A DNA stretch of 10,730 nucleotides, taken from assembly GCA_046597185.1 (NCBI GenBank), contig JBKJLF010000578.1:1-10730 (forward strand), read 5' to 3'. This stretch comes from CAMBDR01 sp046597185. GTDB taxonomy: Bacteria > Pseudomonadota > Gammaproteobacteria > Burkholderiales > Burkholderiaceae_D. Below are positions 1 to 6,514 of this stretch, piece by piece (within the stretch, counting starts at the first letter, position 1; each line of letters begins with the position of its first letter). The notes under the pieces are model-generated. The model made no database searches. It was not told the DNA's origin and saw nothing but the letters and a program-made list of their open reading frames with translations. A program made the position numbers and the translations under genes.

Positions 1-179
1 TTACTTCAACTTTCGATGTTAATACGCCACCCGCAACCGTCTTTGCTACCAACACCGCTACCTGCAATGGATTGGTAATGCTGCGTGTAATCACAACAGC
101 ATTACCAATCCATTGCAGGTAGCGGTGTTGGTAGCAAAGACGGTTGCGGGTGGCGTATTAACATCGAAAGTTGAAGTAA
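1..179. repeat. Perfect 83-bp inverted repeat at the window edge (fold-back)
   Basis: Bases 1-83 are the exact reverse complement of bases 97-179, separated by a 13-nt spacer (84-96). Both arms encode the HAMP region of the chemoreceptor. Read on the minus strand, 94 down to 2 gives an uninterrupted HAMP stretch starting VITRSITNPLQVAV. That continues four residues (VITR) further upstream than the plus-strand copy, whose matching bases just before 97 are garbled. So the spacer belongs to the minus-strand copy and the join lies at about 96/97. The identical arms and the position at the very start of the window suggest an assembly or library fold-back rather than a biological repeat, but the sequence alone cannot prove this. 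Confidence 0.95.
2..94 (-). pseudogene. Mirror fragment of the chemoreceptor HAMP domain
   Basis: The minus strand from 94 to 2 encodes 31 residues without a stop: VITRSITNPLQVAVLVAKTV and then AGGVLTSKVEV. This is the HAMP segment immediately following a second transmembrane helix in MCPs. It duplicates the plus-strand start of the receptor gene at 97-179 and runs off the window edge. It has no start or stop of its own. It is best read as the genuine upstream strand of the same gene turned around by a fold-back join, not as a separate gene. Confidence 0.6.
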
Positions 180-1183
180 CGGGGAAAGATGAAATTTCAC
201 AGTTGTTGCAATCGTTGAAAGAAATGAATGAGAGTCTGGTCAAGACGGTGAGTGAGGTTCGCACCAGTACCGAGGCGATAACCTTGGCATCTCATGAAAT
301 TGCGTCGGGGAACGCAGATTTGTCGGCGCGCACGGAGTCTCAAGCCAGTTCTTTGGAAGAAACAGCGAGTTCGATGGAAGAACTTACCTCCACGGTGAAG
401 CAAAACGCGGATAATGCCCGTCAGGCGAATCAATTGGTTGTAAGCGCTTCTACGGTTGCTGGCAAAGGTGGGACTGTTGTGTCGCAAGTTGTGCATACAA
501 TGGGTTCCATCAAGGAAAGTTCGCGTAAAATTGTTGATATTATCGGCGTGATTGATGGTATTGCATTTCAAACGAATATTTTGGCCTTGAATGCGGCTGT
601 GGAAGCGGCACGCGCAGGTGAGCAGGGGCGTGGTTTCGCGGTGGTCGCTGCCGAAGTTCGGAATTTGGCGCAACGTAGTGCCGGTGCTGCGAAGGAAATC
701 AAGCAATTGATCGGTGATTCGGTTGAGAAAGTCGATCTGGGCAGTCATTTGGTTGATGAAGCGGGTAAGACCATGGAATTAATCGTTACCTCAGTGAAAC
801 AGGTGGCGGATATCATGGGTGAAATTACTGCAGCGACCCAGGAGCAGAGTAACGGGATTGAAGAAATCAACCAGGCGATTAATCAAATGGATGAAATGAC
901 CCAGCAAAATGCGGCATTGGTGGAAGAGGCGGCTGCAGCCGCAGCCAGTATGCAAGATCAATCGGATAAGTTGTTGCAATCGGTTAGTAGCTTTAAGTTG
1001 TCCGAGGTTGAAAAACCCATTCAAGTGCGGCCCAGTGGTTTATTGGGATCAGGTAAGCAAGTGCAGCAGTCGCCTGTCGCATCAAAAATGAAAGCATCGG
1101 CACCACGTGGCAATAGTGCAAGCGCATCAGAGAAACCGAAAAAATTGGCAGTTACCCATAATGATGAATGGGAGGAGTTTTGA
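98..1183 (+). CDS. Methyl-accepting chemotaxis protein, 3' part (5' truncated)
   Basis: This is the cytoplasmic signalling half of a transmembrane chemoreceptor. It controls CheA activity through CheW and is adapted by methylation. Recognisable sequence starts at the HAMP residues SITNPLQVAV (98 on). Numbering from the TTG at 113, the HAMP end covers about 1-45 and the first methylation helix about 71-100, with a GNADLSARTE stretch. The highly conserved hairpin tip is about 145-185 (GIAFQTNILALNAAVEAARA, then GEQGRGFAVVAAEVR). The second methylation helix is about 265-285 (ALVEEAAAAA), followed by a flexible Ser/Lys/Pro-rich linker. The last five residues, EWEEF, fit the xWxxF tether bound by CheR and CheB. 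The periplasmic ligand domain and both membrane helices are missing because the sequence turns into an inverted repeat at 97. The TTG at 113 is an internal Leu codon, not a credible start. Ligand unknown. cheR follows after 94 bp. Confidence 0.93.
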   Translation, partial: SITNPLQVAVLVAKTVAGGVLTSKVEVTGKDEISQLLQSLKEMNESLVKTVSEVRTSTEAITLASHEIASGNADLSARTESQASSLEETASSMEELTSTVKQNADNARQANQLVVSASTVAGKGGTVVSQVVHTMGSIKESSRKIVDIIGVIDGIAFQTNILALNAAVEAARAGEQGRGFAVVAAEVRNLAQRSAGAAKEIKQLIGDSVEKVDLGSHLVDEAGKTMELIVTSVKQVADIMGEITAATQEQSNGIEEINQAINQMDEMTQQNAALVEEAAAAAASMQDQSDKLLQSVSSFKLSEVEKPIQVRPSGLLGSGKQVQQSPVASKMKASAPRGNSASASEKPKKLAVTHNDEWEEF

Positions 1184-1277
1184 ATTGAGCCATGTTTTTG
1201 TGTCAGGCCGGGAGAATTCTGTGTTGTCGGGTTCGACTTTCTTTGCAACGTAAAATTTTTTGATGAGTCAGTGACGA
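1184..1277. other. Receptor-cheR intergenic spacer
   Basis: This 94-bp spacer, the longest inside the chemotaxis cluster, is T-rich near its end (a run of six T at about 1256-1261). I see no clear hairpin terminator and no good -35/-10 pair, so read-through from the receptor gene into cheR is the simplest reading. A 10-codon frame starting with GTG after a GGGAG sequence exists near 1219 but has no coding character. Confidence 0.4.
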
Positions 1278-2159
1278 GTGAAATCAGAGCCACACAATAA
1301 ATTGGATTCCGCAAAAGAATTTGAGTTTACCACTCAAGACTTTGATCGGGTACGTTCCTTAATTTACAAGCGGGCTGGGATTGCTTTGGCTGATAGTAAA
1401 CAGGAAATGGTGTATAGCCGCTTGGCTCGAAGATTGCGTGCGACGGGCATGGCTTCGTTTGTCAAATATTTGGATGGTTTGGAAGCAGGGCGAAACAATG
1501 ATGAATGGGAAGCGTTTACGAACGCATTAACGACCAATTTAACATCGTTTTTTCGGGAAGCACATCATTTCCCAATTTTGGCGGATCATATCCGAAATTC
1601 GAAAGATGCTGTGTCGATTTGGTGTTCAGCAAGTTCGACCGGGGAGGAGCCGTATTCGCTGGCGATGACGCTCTGTGAGACGTTTGGCACGCTGACGCCG
1701 CCCGGCCATATTATTGCAACGGATATCGATACCAATGTTTTGGCCACCGCAGAGAAGGGGGTTTATCCGCTTGATCGGTTGAACAAGATGAGTCCGGAAC
1801 GTGCCAAGAAGTTTTTTTTGCGTGGTAAGGGCGATCAAGAGGGATTAGTTCGGGTGAGACCAGAATTGCGACATTTGATTTCTTTCAAGCAATTGAATTT
1901 ATTGTCGGACTCTTGGCCTGTTTCAGGGCAATTTGATGTAATTTTTTGCCGTAATGTAATGATTTACTTTGATAAGCCAACGCAAGCGAAGATACTGTCG
2001 CGTTTTGTGCCGCTGCTAAAGCCGAATGGTTTGTTGTTTGCGGGGCATTCCGAGAATTTTTTATATGTATCCGATTCGCTGAAGTTACGTGGCAAGACGG
2101 TGTATGAGTTGGCATCGAGTCGTGGTGCTTCCGATAAAGTGTTGTCGCATCGAACATGA
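1278..2159 (+). CDS. cheR: Chemotaxis protein methyltransferase CheR
   Basis: CheR transfers methyl groups from S-adenosylmethionine to glutamates on the receptor methylation helices, giving sensory adaptation. The protein has 293 residues, near the usual 270-290. The all-helical N-terminal domain spans about 15-105 (DFDRVRSLIYKRAGIAL, MVYSRLARRLR, TTNLTSFFRE). The Rossmann-type SAM domain spans about 112-280: the glycine/glutamate SAM motif SASSTGEEPYS (118-127), the acidic strand end IIATDIDTNVL (145-155), FDVIFCRNVMIYFD (219-232) and LLKPNGLLFAGHSEN (246-260). The start is a GTG. A stop (TGA at 1272-1274) lies just upstream in frame, so nothing longer is possible, and the first internal Met falls inside the domain. 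No strong Shine-Dalgarno is visible. It sits between a receptor carrying an EWEEF tether and cheD, as in other betaproteobacterial che operons. Confidence 0.96.
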   Translation: MKSEPHNKLDSAKEFEFTTQDFDRVRSLIYKRAGIALADSKQEMVYSRLARRLRATGMASFVKYLDGLEAGRNNDEWEAFTNALTTNLTSFFREAHHFPILADHIRNSKDAVSIWCSASSTGEEPYSLAMTLCETFGTLTPPGHIIATDIDTNVLATAEKGVYPLDRLNKMSPERAKKFFLRGKGDQEGLVRVRPELRHLISFKQLNLLSDSWPVSGQFDVIFCRNVMIYFDKPTQAKILSRFVPLLKPNGLLFAGHSENFLYVSDSLKLRGKTVYELASSRGASDKVLSHRT

Positions 2160-2169
2160 GAATAAGAGT

Positions 2170-2775
2170 ATGAGTAAGGAACTCGAAGAACAATTCGCCA
2201 CCAATGTCTACTATGATCGGACATTTGACTGTGATGCGGCCAAGATTTTACCGGGTGAGTATTATTTTACGGGCAAGGACATGTTGATTGTCACCGTGTT
2301 AGGATCATGTGTCGCCGCGTGCATTCGTGATCGGGTCAGTGGTTTGGGGGGGATGAATCATTTCATGCTCCCCGACGGTGGCGACGGTGATACACTGGTG
2401 TCCGCATCGATGCGCTATGGTACTTATGCCATGGAGGTGTTGATTAATCAACTGTTAAAAGCCGGGGCGCGGCGAGAGAATATGGAAGCCAAGGTGTTTG
2501 GCGGTGGCGCTGTTTTGCGCGGATTTACTGCGATCAATGTTGGCGAGCGCAATGCCGAGTTTGTCCTGAAATATTTACGGGCTGAAAAAATGCGTATCAC
2601 GGCAGAAGATTTGAATGATATTTATCCGCGAAAAGTGTATTTTTTTCCGCGAACTGGTAAAGTGTTGGTAAAAAAACTGATGCAGGTTCATAATGATACT
2701 TTGGTCAAACGCGAACAAGATTATGCGAGTCGTCTTAAAACCAATTCAGTGGGTGGTGATGTCGAGTTGTTTTAA
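2170..2775 (+). CDS. cheD: Chemoreceptor glutamine deamidase CheD
   Basis: CheD deamidates specific glutamines on chemoreceptors to glutamates and in some bacteria also modulates CheC; no cheC is visible here. The 201-residue protein carries the family signature VTVLGSCVAACIRD (41-54) with the catalytic cysteine at 47, followed by GLGGMNHFMLP (58-68) with the partner histidine at 64. KVFGGGAVLRGF (108-119) and a GERNAEFVLKYL segment (126-137) also match the family. The chosen ATG lies 10 bp after the cheR stop. The frame is open further upstream into cheR, but that extension encodes unrelated residues and would overlap cheR by about 70 bp. The ribosome-binding sequence is poor, so translation is probably coupled to cheR. 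CheD together with CheZ is usual in betaproteobacteria. Confidence 0.95.
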   Translation: MSKELEEQFATNVYYDRTFDCDAAKILPGEYYFTGKDMLIVTVLGSCVAACIRDRVSGLGGMNHFMLPDGGDGDTLVSASMRYGTYAMEVLINQLLKAGARRENMEAKVFGGGAVLRGFTAINVGERNAEFVLKYLRAEKMRITAEDLNDIYPRKVYFFPRTGKVLVKKLMQVHNDTLVKREQDYASRLKTNSVGGDVELF

Positions 2776-2823
2776 TCCCTGTTGGATGACGGATAGGGGC
2801 GAAGCCCGGAGAGTCTTAACGAT

Positions 2824-3897
2824 ATGAAAATCAAGGTTTTGATAGTAGATGATTCAGCGTTGATTCGAAGCGTAATGAGCGAGATCATCGGTAGGCAGCC
2901 TGATATGGAGGTAGTTGGGGTTGCGCCAGATCCAATTGTGGCACGCGACTTGATCAAGCTGACTAATCCGGATGTTTTGACGCTCGACGTTGAAATGCCC
3001 AAGATGGATGGGCTCGATTTTCTTGAAAAATTGATGCGTTTGCGACCGATGCCTGTGGTAATGGTGTCATCGTTGACCGAACGTGGCTCAGAAATTACGA
3101 TGCGTGCTTTGGAATTGGGGGCCGTGGATTTTGTTACCAAGCCCAAATTGTCGATTCAAAGTGGTATGCGCGATTATGCTGATATGATCGCAGACAAGAT
3201 TCGTGCAGCCTCCAAGGCGCGCATTAAGGCTCGTCTGATTCAAGTTGCTGGCAGCACCAAAGCAGCTGGCCCTTTGCCATCCATACGCAATCCGCTGACC
3301 AGTAGTGAAAAATTAATTATTATTGGCGCTTCGACTGGCGGAACTGAAGCGATTCGGGAGTTTTTGATGCAAATGCCCTCGGATTGTCCGGGTATTTTGA
3401 TTGCTCAGCATATGCCTGAGGGATTTACTCGTTCATTTGCGCGCAGGCTCGATAGTCTGTGTAAAATCTCAGTAAATGAAGCTGCTGGGGGCGAGCGGGT
3501 GCTGCCTGGCCACGCGTATATTGCGCCTGGGCATTCGCACCTGTTGCTGGCGAGAAGTGGCGCAAACTATGTGACGCAGCTTGATCAGGGTGAATTGGTG
3601 AATCGACATCGGCCCTCGGTTGATGTTTTGTTTCGCTCAGCGGCATCTGCTGCCGGTAAAAATGCGGTTGGCGTGATTTTGACGGGGATGGGTAAGGATG
3701 GTGCGGCGGGCATGTTGGAAATGAAGAATGCCGGTGCTTATAATTTTGCTCAGGATGAGGCCAGTTGTGTCGTTTTTGGTATGCCACGGGAAGCGATTGC
3801 GCTCGGCGCGACGCACGAAGTGGGACCGTTGAATGCGTTGCCGGGGATGGTCTTAGGCTACTTGGCAACACATGGGAGTCGTGCTTTGCGTGTTTAA
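2824..3897 (+). CDS. cheB: Chemotaxis response regulator methylesterase CheB
   Basis: CheB hydrolyses receptor glutamyl methyl esters and deamidates receptor glutamines; phosphorylation by CheA activates it. It has 357 residues. The receiver domain is about 1-120: acidic pair DD at 9-10, phospho-acceptor Asp55 in LTLDVEMPKMDG, Ser82-83 and Lys106 in FVTKP. After a linker of about 40 residues, the methylesterase domain spans about 163-350 with a complete Ser-His-Asp triad: Ser170 in IIGASTGG, His196 in AQHMPEGF and Asp292 in GMGKDGA. The start ATG is preceded by GGAGAG at 2808-2813, 10 nt away. A small GGGC-GAA-GCCC hairpin (2797-2807) directly abuts this Shine-Dalgarno. The 48-bp gap to cheD fits one operon. 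Confidence 0.97.
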   Translation: MKIKVLIVDDSALIRSVMSEIIGRQPDMEVVGVAPDPIVARDLIKLTNPDVLTLDVEMPKMDGLDFLEKLMRLRPMPVVMVSSLTERGSEITMRALELGAVDFVTKPKLSIQSGMRDYADMIADKIRAASKARIKARLIQVAGSTKAAGPLPSIRNPLTSSEKLIIIGASTGGTEAIREFLMQMPSDCPGILIAQHMPEGFTRSFARRLDSLCKISVNEAAGGERVLPGHAYIAPGHSHLLLARSGANYVTQLDQGELVNRHRPSVDVLFRSAASAAGKNAVGVILTGMGKDGAAGMLEMKNAGAYNFAQDEASCVVFGMPREAIALGATHEVGPLNALPGMVLGYLATHGSRALRV

Positions 3898-3977
3898 GCG
3901 CATAATGGGACAGGAAGTGCTATGCTTGAGGGGCTGCTTACTTGCCGCCTTATTGATAACCAGATTAAAAGAATCAA

Positions 3978-3982
3978 CGGAG
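3978..3982 (+). promoter_or_regulatory. Ribosome-binding site of cheY
   Basis: CGGAG lies 6 nt before the ATG at 3989. This decides the cheY start: the same frame is open back to about 3872, but the upstream 39 codons encode a sequence absent from CheY proteins and overlap cheB. Starting at 3989 puts every conserved CheY residue at the same number as in E. coli CheY. Confidence 0.75.
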
Positions 3983-3988
3983 TATTTC

Positions 3989-4387
3989 ATGGCTGATCCA
4001 AAGATGAGATTTTTAGTGGTTGACGATTTCTCGACAATGCGACGTATTGTTCGGAATCTGTTGAAGGAGCTCGGATATGCCAACGTAGATGAGGCTGAGG
4101 ATGGGGTGATGGCCTTGGCTAAATTAAGAAGTGAGCCTTTCGACTTTGTCGTTTCCGATTGGAATATGCCCAATATGGATGGTTTGACCATGTTGCAAAA
4201 TATTCGAGCTGATCCTTCTCTTGCCAAGTTGCCAGTGTTAATGGTGACTGCTGAAGCGAAAAAGGAAAATATTATTGCAGCGGCGCAAGCCGGAGCGAAT
4301 GGTTATGTGGTGAAACCATTTACTGCTGCAACATTGGATGAAAAACTGACCAAGATATTTGAAAAGCTTGAAAAGGCGGGAGGCTGA
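3989..4387 (+). CDS. cheY: Chemotaxis response regulator CheY
   Basis: CheY is a single-domain receiver. Phosphorylated by CheA, it binds the flagellar motor switch (FliM) and changes rotation; CheZ removes the phosphate. The 132-residue protein is a complete (beta-alpha)5 receiver with the acidic pocket Asp12 and Asp13, phospho-acceptor Asp57 (VVSDWNMPNMDG), Thr87, Tyr106 and Lys109 (GYVVKPF). These positions match E. coli CheY numbering exactly, which supports a motor-output CheY rather than a generic receiver. The stop codon lies one base before the cheZ GTG, so cheY and cheZ are almost certainly co-translated. A 91-bp gap separates it from cheB and holds a possible small leader frame (3922-3996). 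Confidence 0.97.
   Translation: MADPKMRFLVVDDFSTMRRIVRNLLKELGYANVDEAEDGVMALAKLRSEPFDFVVSDWNMPNMDGLTMLQNIRADPSLAKLPVLMVTAEAKKENIIAAAQAGANGYVVKPFTAATLDEKLTKIFEKLEKAGG
4378..4383 (+). promoter_or_regulatory. Ribosome-binding site of cheZ, inside the cheY 3' end
   Basis: GGGAGG is a near-perfect Shine-Dalgarno, 5 nt before the GTG at 4389 and embedded in the last codons of cheY (Ala-Gly-Gly). It selects the GTG over the TTG at 4359, which is in the same frame but has no such site and would overlap cheY by 29 bp. Confidence 0.8.
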
Positions 4388-4388
4388 T

Positions 4389-5048
4389 GTGAATGCGCCT
4401 TCAAGTAGTACGGATGGCGGTCAGGTTGTGCAAGCTGGAGTTCACGATGATTTTTTAGTTCGCGTCGGGCATATGACTCGGGCTCTCCATGAAAGTTTGC
4501 GTGGTTTGGGCTTGGACAAGCTCATTGAAAGAGCTGCGCATGATATTCCCGATGCTCGGGATCGTTTGGATTATGTCGCGCGTATGAGTGAACAAGCGGC
4601 GCAACGTGTCTTAAATGCGACAGATGCCGCTGGCCCACTGCAAGAAAAACTGAATGACGATGCGATGGCGTTATTGAAGAATTGGCAGCACGCCACTCAG
4701 GCTGCTTTTTCGGAAGAGCAATATCGCCTCCTTGCTGAGCAAACGCAACAGTATTTGGAACAGGTGCATACCAGTACCTCAAGTACCAAAGGACATCTGA
4801 TGGATATCATGATGGCCCAGGATTTTCAGGATTTAACTGGCCAAGTGATAAAAAAAGTAACAAATATTGCGCAAAACCTGGAGCAGCAATTAGTTCAGTT
4901 GCTGCTTGATTTTGCGCCGCCGGAAGTGCGGCGGGAAGTGGCTGAATCGGGCTTGTTGAATGGACCCCAGATTAATCCGGACGGCAATACTGAAGTGGTT
5001 GCTGACCAAGGACAGGTTGATGATTTGCTTGATAGCCTTGGATTCTGA
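4389..5048 (+). CDS. cheZ: CheY-P phosphatase CheZ
   Basis: CheZ accelerates dephosphorylation of CheY-P and so terminates the motor signal. The 219-residue protein is close to the family length (about 214 in E. coli). It is largely helical, as expected for the long four-helix bundle of the CheZ dimer. The catalytic segment MMAQDFQDLTGQVIKKV (141-157) contains the conserved Asp148 and Gln152, corresponding to Asp143 and Gln147 of E. coli. After a variable linker (about 180-205) the C-terminus QVDDLLDSLGF (209-219) is the helix that binds CheY-P. The GTG start follows cheY by one base and has a strong Shine-Dalgarno. CheZ argues for a beta- or gammaproteobacterial host. Confidence 0.96.
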   Translation: MNAPSSSTDGGQVVQAGVHDDFLVRVGHMTRALHESLRGLGLDKLIERAAHDIPDARDRLDYVARMSEQAAQRVLNATDAAGPLQEKLNDDAMALLKNWQHATQAAFSEEQYRLLAEQTQQYLEQVHTSTSSTKGHLMDIMMAQDFQDLTGQVIKKVTNIAQNLEQQLVQLLLDFAPPEVRREVAESGLLNGPQINPDGNTEVVADQGQVDDLLDSLGF

Positions 5049-5102
5049 TTGGTTTGATGATGCCGTGAAGACTGAAACTTTATTGGAAGTAGAGTACTTA
5101 AA

Positions 5103-6317
5103 ATGCATGACATAAATTTCATTGTTCGGGAACCTTTACTCGATCCCAAACAGCGTGTGATTGGTTACGAATTATCCTGGCAGCTCACTCAAAAGGGGGC
5201 TGAAACACCTACTGATGAAGAGTTGGAAGCGCTGGTTGGGTTTGTCGCTGAGCAACTGGTAGATGAAGACGATAATTGGTTATTGCGTGATAAGATTTTA
5301 TTTCTGGATGCGGTGCCAGCCTTGTTGTCTACCGATGCACTGCACTCGATGCCACCAGAATACACCGTGTTGACATTGACACGGCGTGATATGGCTAACC
5401 CGGATACCTTGGCTGCAGTACGCGCTTTGCGTGCAGGTGGCATCGGTATTTCATTGCGGGGGGCCGATTTAAATAAATTCGATAAAACTCTGTTGCCTGA
5501 CATTTCCTATATTGAAGTACGTTTTACTGGCGCGGATGTGGCGGCACAGGCCAGAATGTATGCGGCTTTGAAACAGTCTTCAGTGCGTATGGTAGGCCGC
5601 CCGGTGACGACTTGGCAAGATTTTGATGCGTGCGCTTTATTGGGTTTGGATGCATTTGTCGGTAAATTGCATTTGACACCGCGCCCAGGCAATCCTGTCA
5701 AGGGCTTGAATCCGGCGCAAACCATTATTTTACAACTCATGCAAATGGTGAAGAATAATGCTGATGTGCAACAGCTTGAGGCAATTTTGAAGCGGGACGC
5801 GGCATTATCGTATAAATTATTGCGCTTTATTAATTCGGCTGGTTTTGGTTTGGGGCGTGAAATTCAATCATTGCGCCAGGCCTTGGCTTTGTTGGGTTAT
5901 GCGCCGCTATATCGCTGGCTTACCTTGTTGTTGGCCACGGCAAGTACTTCTGGCTATTCGCCCGTGCTGATGGAAACAGCGGTGGTACGTGGCCGTTTGA
6001 CGGAATTACTTGGCTTGCAATCATTGCCCAAGAGTGAAGCTGAGAATTTATTTGTTGCTGGCATGTTCTCTTTATTGGATCGATTGCTTGGTTTGCCAAT
6101 GAAGGAAGTGCTGGAAACCATACAATTGCCGGATGATGTGGTGAAGGCACTCATTTCACGCGGCGGTGCTTATGGCCAGTATTTGGCCTTGGCTGAAGCG
6201 TGTGAATTGAATTCGACTCTGGTCGGTAATTTGGCTTCGTCTTTGCACATTTCACCAACAGATGTCAATAAAGCCCATTTATCTGCCTTGGCATGGGCGC
6301 AAAAAGTGTCAGCTTGA
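5103..6317 (+). CDS. EAL-like/HDOD domain signalling protein
   Basis: This 404-residue protein is built like the EAL-plus-HDOD (YuxH/COG3434) family. Residues about 1-195 form an EAL-type barrel beginning REPLLDPKQRVIGYELSWQ (9-27), but the catalytic signatures of c-di-GMP phosphodiesterases are absent. The EAL motif is replaced by YEL, no DDFG-type metal site is present (the region reads ISLRGADLNKFDK, 116-128) and the KID strand reads YIEVRF (136-141). Residues about 200-400 are an HDOD domain, clearest at LKRDAALSYKLLRFINSAGF (229-248) and SLRQALALLGYAPLYRWL (256-273). HDOD domains resemble HD hydrolases but usually lack the metal ligands. Inference: a non-enzymatic adaptor or ligand sensor. 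It follows cheZ by 54 bp on the same strand and ahead of a terminator-like hairpin, so it probably belongs to the chemotaxis operon. The ATG start has only a weak upstream purine stretch. Exact function is unknown. Confidence 0.85.
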   Translation: MHDINFIVREPLLDPKQRVIGYELSWQLTQKGAETPTDEELEALVGFVAEQLVDEDDNWLLRDKILFLDAVPALLSTDALHSMPPEYTVLTLTRRDMANPDTLAAVRALRAGGIGISLRGADLNKFDKTLLPDISYIEVRFTGADVAAQARMYAALKQSSVRMVGRPVTTWQDFDACALLGLDAFVGKLHLTPRPGNPVKGLNPAQTIILQLMQMVKNNADVQQLEAILKRDAALSYKLLRFINSAGFGLGREIQSLRQALALLGYAPLYRWLTLLLATASTSGYSPVLMETAVVRGRLTELLGLQSLPKSEAENLFVAGMFSLLDRLLGLPMKEVLETIQLPDDVVKALISRGGAYGQYLALAEACELNSTLVGNLASSLHISPTDVNKAHLSALAWAQKVSA

Positions 6318-6373
6318 TGACTAAATCAACCGGGTCTGCAATGTTGTGGATTGGGTACTGATGTCATCATAAG

Positions 6374-6407
6374 AAGCGGCTCGTTGATGCAACGGGCCGT
6401 TTGCCTT
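6374..6407 (+). terminator. Putative Rho-independent terminator of the che operon
   Basis: Bases 6374-6385 pair with 6391-6402 as a 12-bp stem (two G-U pairs) around the loop GATGC, GC-rich in its middle. It is followed by the short pyrimidine stretch TTGCCTT rather than a clean U-run. It lies 57 bp after the EAL/HDOD stop codon and before the purL promoter, which is the right place. The weak U-tract makes partial read-through possible. Confidence 0.55.
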
Positions 6408-6430
6408 CAGTGGCTTAAAAACGGTATAAT
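6401..6430 (+). promoter_or_regulatory. Sigma70-type promoter for purL
   Basis: A perfect TATAAT at 6425-6430 is paired with TTGCCT (4 of 6 to TTGACA) at 6401-6406, spaced 18 bp. Transcription would start near 6437 and give a purL leader of about 78 nt. The -35 overlaps the last two bases of the preceding terminator stem. No PurR-type palindrome is evident. Confidence 0.65.
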
Positions 6431-6453
6431 TCGAGGCAGCTTAAGTCCGACCG

Positions 6454-6475
6454 ATTTGCTCACTCATTTGCTCAC
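6454..6475 (+). repeat. Short direct repeat in the purL leader
   Basis: ATTTGCTCAC occurs twice (6454-6463 and 6466-6475), separated by TC, giving a 12-bp period. It lies in the predicted untranslated leader of purL, about 40-60 nt before the start codon. It could be a tandem protein site or a simple local duplication; nothing else supports a regulatory role. Confidence 0.5.
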
Positions 6476-6514
6476 CCAATCGCGCACTTCCATTCACTCC
6501 TATCCAATCCAATT

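Noticed and set aside
113..115. TTG at 113 as the true start of a soluble receptor
   Set aside because: It is the Leu codon of the conserved HAMP stretch SITNPLQ, and coding sequence clearly continues upstream, as read on the mirror strand.
1..179. Invertible promoter or phase-variation switch formed by the inverted repeats
   Set aside because: The repeats are coding HAMP sequence with only a 13-nt spacer and no adjacent recombinase. A switch needs a longer invertible segment and a regulated gene.
197..748. Long minus-strand open frame of 183 codons inside the receptor gene
   Set aside because: It is antisense to the conserved MCP signalling domain, and its translation has no recognisable domain.
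1219..1252. Ten-codon frame with GTG start after GGGAG in the receptor-cheR gap
   Set aside because: Too short, no recognisable product, and no support beyond a chance purine stretch.
2089..2169. Upstream extension of cheD into cheR
   Set aside because: The extra 27 residues do not resemble CheD, and the extension would overlap cheR extensively.
3872..3988. N-terminal extension of CheY
   Set aside because: The extra 39 residues are unlike CheY, overlap cheB, and have no Shine-Dalgarno. The ATG at 3989 has one and gives exact E. coli-like residue numbering.
5103..5690. Active c-di-GMP phosphodiesterase domain
   Set aside because: The EAL, DDFG-type and KID motifs needed for metal binding and catalysis are not present.
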